A stretch of 64,000 nt of DNA from NCBI RefSeq assembly GCF_009768885.1, contig NZ_WSQA01000015.1, forward strand, positions 1 through 64,000. Direction: 5' to 3'. Positions within the stretch are counted from its first letter, which is position 1, and every line of letters starts with the position of its first letter. The notes below the pieces were generated by a model. That model was not told the origin of the DNA and did no database searches. It saw only the letters and a list, made by a program, of their open reading frames with translations. Positions 63,513-64,000 of the stretch are shown here, in pieces. The stretch comes from Sphingobacterium humi. Lineage in GTDB: Bacteria > Bacteroidota > Bacteroidia > Sphingobacteriales > Sphingobacteriaceae. The translations under genes and the position numbers were made by a program.

Positions 63513-64000
63513 TTAATTAATCTTTAGGTGCATATCGTTTATCAACTTGGCATTTACGAGGTCTGAATTTTCCACCTGCAATACCTGTTGTCTGCCACCG
63601 TTCTTTTCAAAGATTTCAATCACGAGTACCTTGTCGTCCGTGATGGTAAATTGGTCAAGCAGGAACACGTTTTGGTCGGTCGTATTGCCCGTGATTTCGC
63701 CGAGCGTTTTGTACATCCGCAGTGGTTGCATTGCCTTTTCCTGTACCACGGTACGCTTGGCGACTTTCTTGTCCACCACCTTGAAATTCACAAAATCAAT
63801 ATTGAACGGCACATTGCTTTTGTTGCGCAGTTCCGTATGGAAATAGAATTTTCCATGATGCACGTAGATACCTTTCAGCAGGAATTGTATGCCATAGCTT
63901 TTCGACCCGATATGCTTTACAATCCGTTTGTTTTTCTTGTAAATCGTTTCCATGAGCAAGCCTGCCAGTGACGGAGAATTGCCCCCTAATTCCTCAAACA
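63513..64000 (-). CDS. traN: Conjugative transposon protein TraN (C-terminal part, cut by window edge)
   Basis: The frame is open to position 64000 and continues beyond it, so only the C-terminal 160 or so residues are visible: PSLAGLLMETIYKKNKRIVKHIG and FNIDFVNFKVVDKKVAKRTV, ending NDMHLKIN. This is the conserved C-terminal (VirB9/CagX-like) domain of TraN. It forms an outer membrane ring component of the type IV transfer machine. The ATG/TTG codons near 63955 are internal, not starts. Confidence 0.85.
   Translation of the reverse strand, partial: FEELGGNSPSLAGLLMETIYKKNKRIVKHIGSKSYGIQFLLKGIYVHHGKFYFHTELRNKSNVPFNIDFVNFKVVDKKVAKRTVVQEKAMQPLRMYKTLGEITGNTTDQNVFLLDQFTITDDKVLVIEIFEKNGGRQQVLQVENSDLVNAKLINDMHLKIN

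Overview
The window reads as chromosomal DNA of a Bacteroidota bacterium, most likely Sphingobacterium or a close relative in the Sphingobacteriaceae; the genus is an inference from protein families. Supporting signs are SusC/SusD outer-membrane pairs, a FecR/ECF-sigma module, families typical of the phylum (DUF3810, DUF4876, DUF6850, M16 pairs, 7TM-HD) and promoters of the type TTTG-N19-TAnnTTTG. That promoter is present in exact form in front of all three tRNA genes.

Layout, left to right. 0.3-7.2 kb: a tight four-gene plus-strand operon of TonB receptor, DUF4876 lipoprotein, DUF6850 barrel and di-haem peroxidase. 7.2-7.8 kb: dispersed repeats. 7.8-15.7 kb: htpG, a SUFU-like protein, a DUF4397 lipoprotein, a DUF6882-like protein, smc and a small membrane protein. 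15.8-20.5 kb (minus): a Gfo/Idh/MocA oxidoreductase followed by a HEAT-repeat protein with two DUF1080 domains, a likely 3-keto-sugar route. 20.9-24.9 kb: a glycerol operon glpD-glpK-glpF plus a 48-residue ORF. 24.9-38.2 kb: housekeeping genes (MscS channel, cysteine desulfurase and IscA-type protein, DUF3810, NdpA-like, histone-deacetylase-like, TatD, TcdA, an M16 peptidase pair, hemF, gpsA, a YfiT-like DinB protein). 38.2-38.8 kb: a second copy of the repeats, arranged as a large hairpin. 38.8-44.3 kb: a short SPFH-tail protein, a porin-like protein, tRNA-Arg and tRNA-Ser, a calcium-type P-ATPase and a membrane protein. 44.5-51.6 kb (minus): ECF sigma, FecR, SusC with STN domain and SusD, a complete transenvelope-signalling uptake module with no enzyme beside it. 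51.6-60.4 kb: small lipoproteins, an HxlR regulator, an NTF2-like secreted protein, a DinB protein, aconitase, rpe and a 7TM-HD phosphohydrolase.

From tRNA-Ser(GCT) at 60.5 kb to the window end lies one end of an integrative conjugative element: a large serine recombinase, a 57-residue coupled ORF, and the tail of a CTnDOT-type transfer operon (traQ, traO, partial traN, all minus). The recombinase reading frame runs into the tRNA gene, so its last ~29 residues are encoded by the tRNA and its terminator. This junction is the most unusual item in the window. The bipartite dispersed repeat family, the DUF4876/DUF6850/peroxidase operon and the HEAT-DUF1080-DUF1080 fusion come next.
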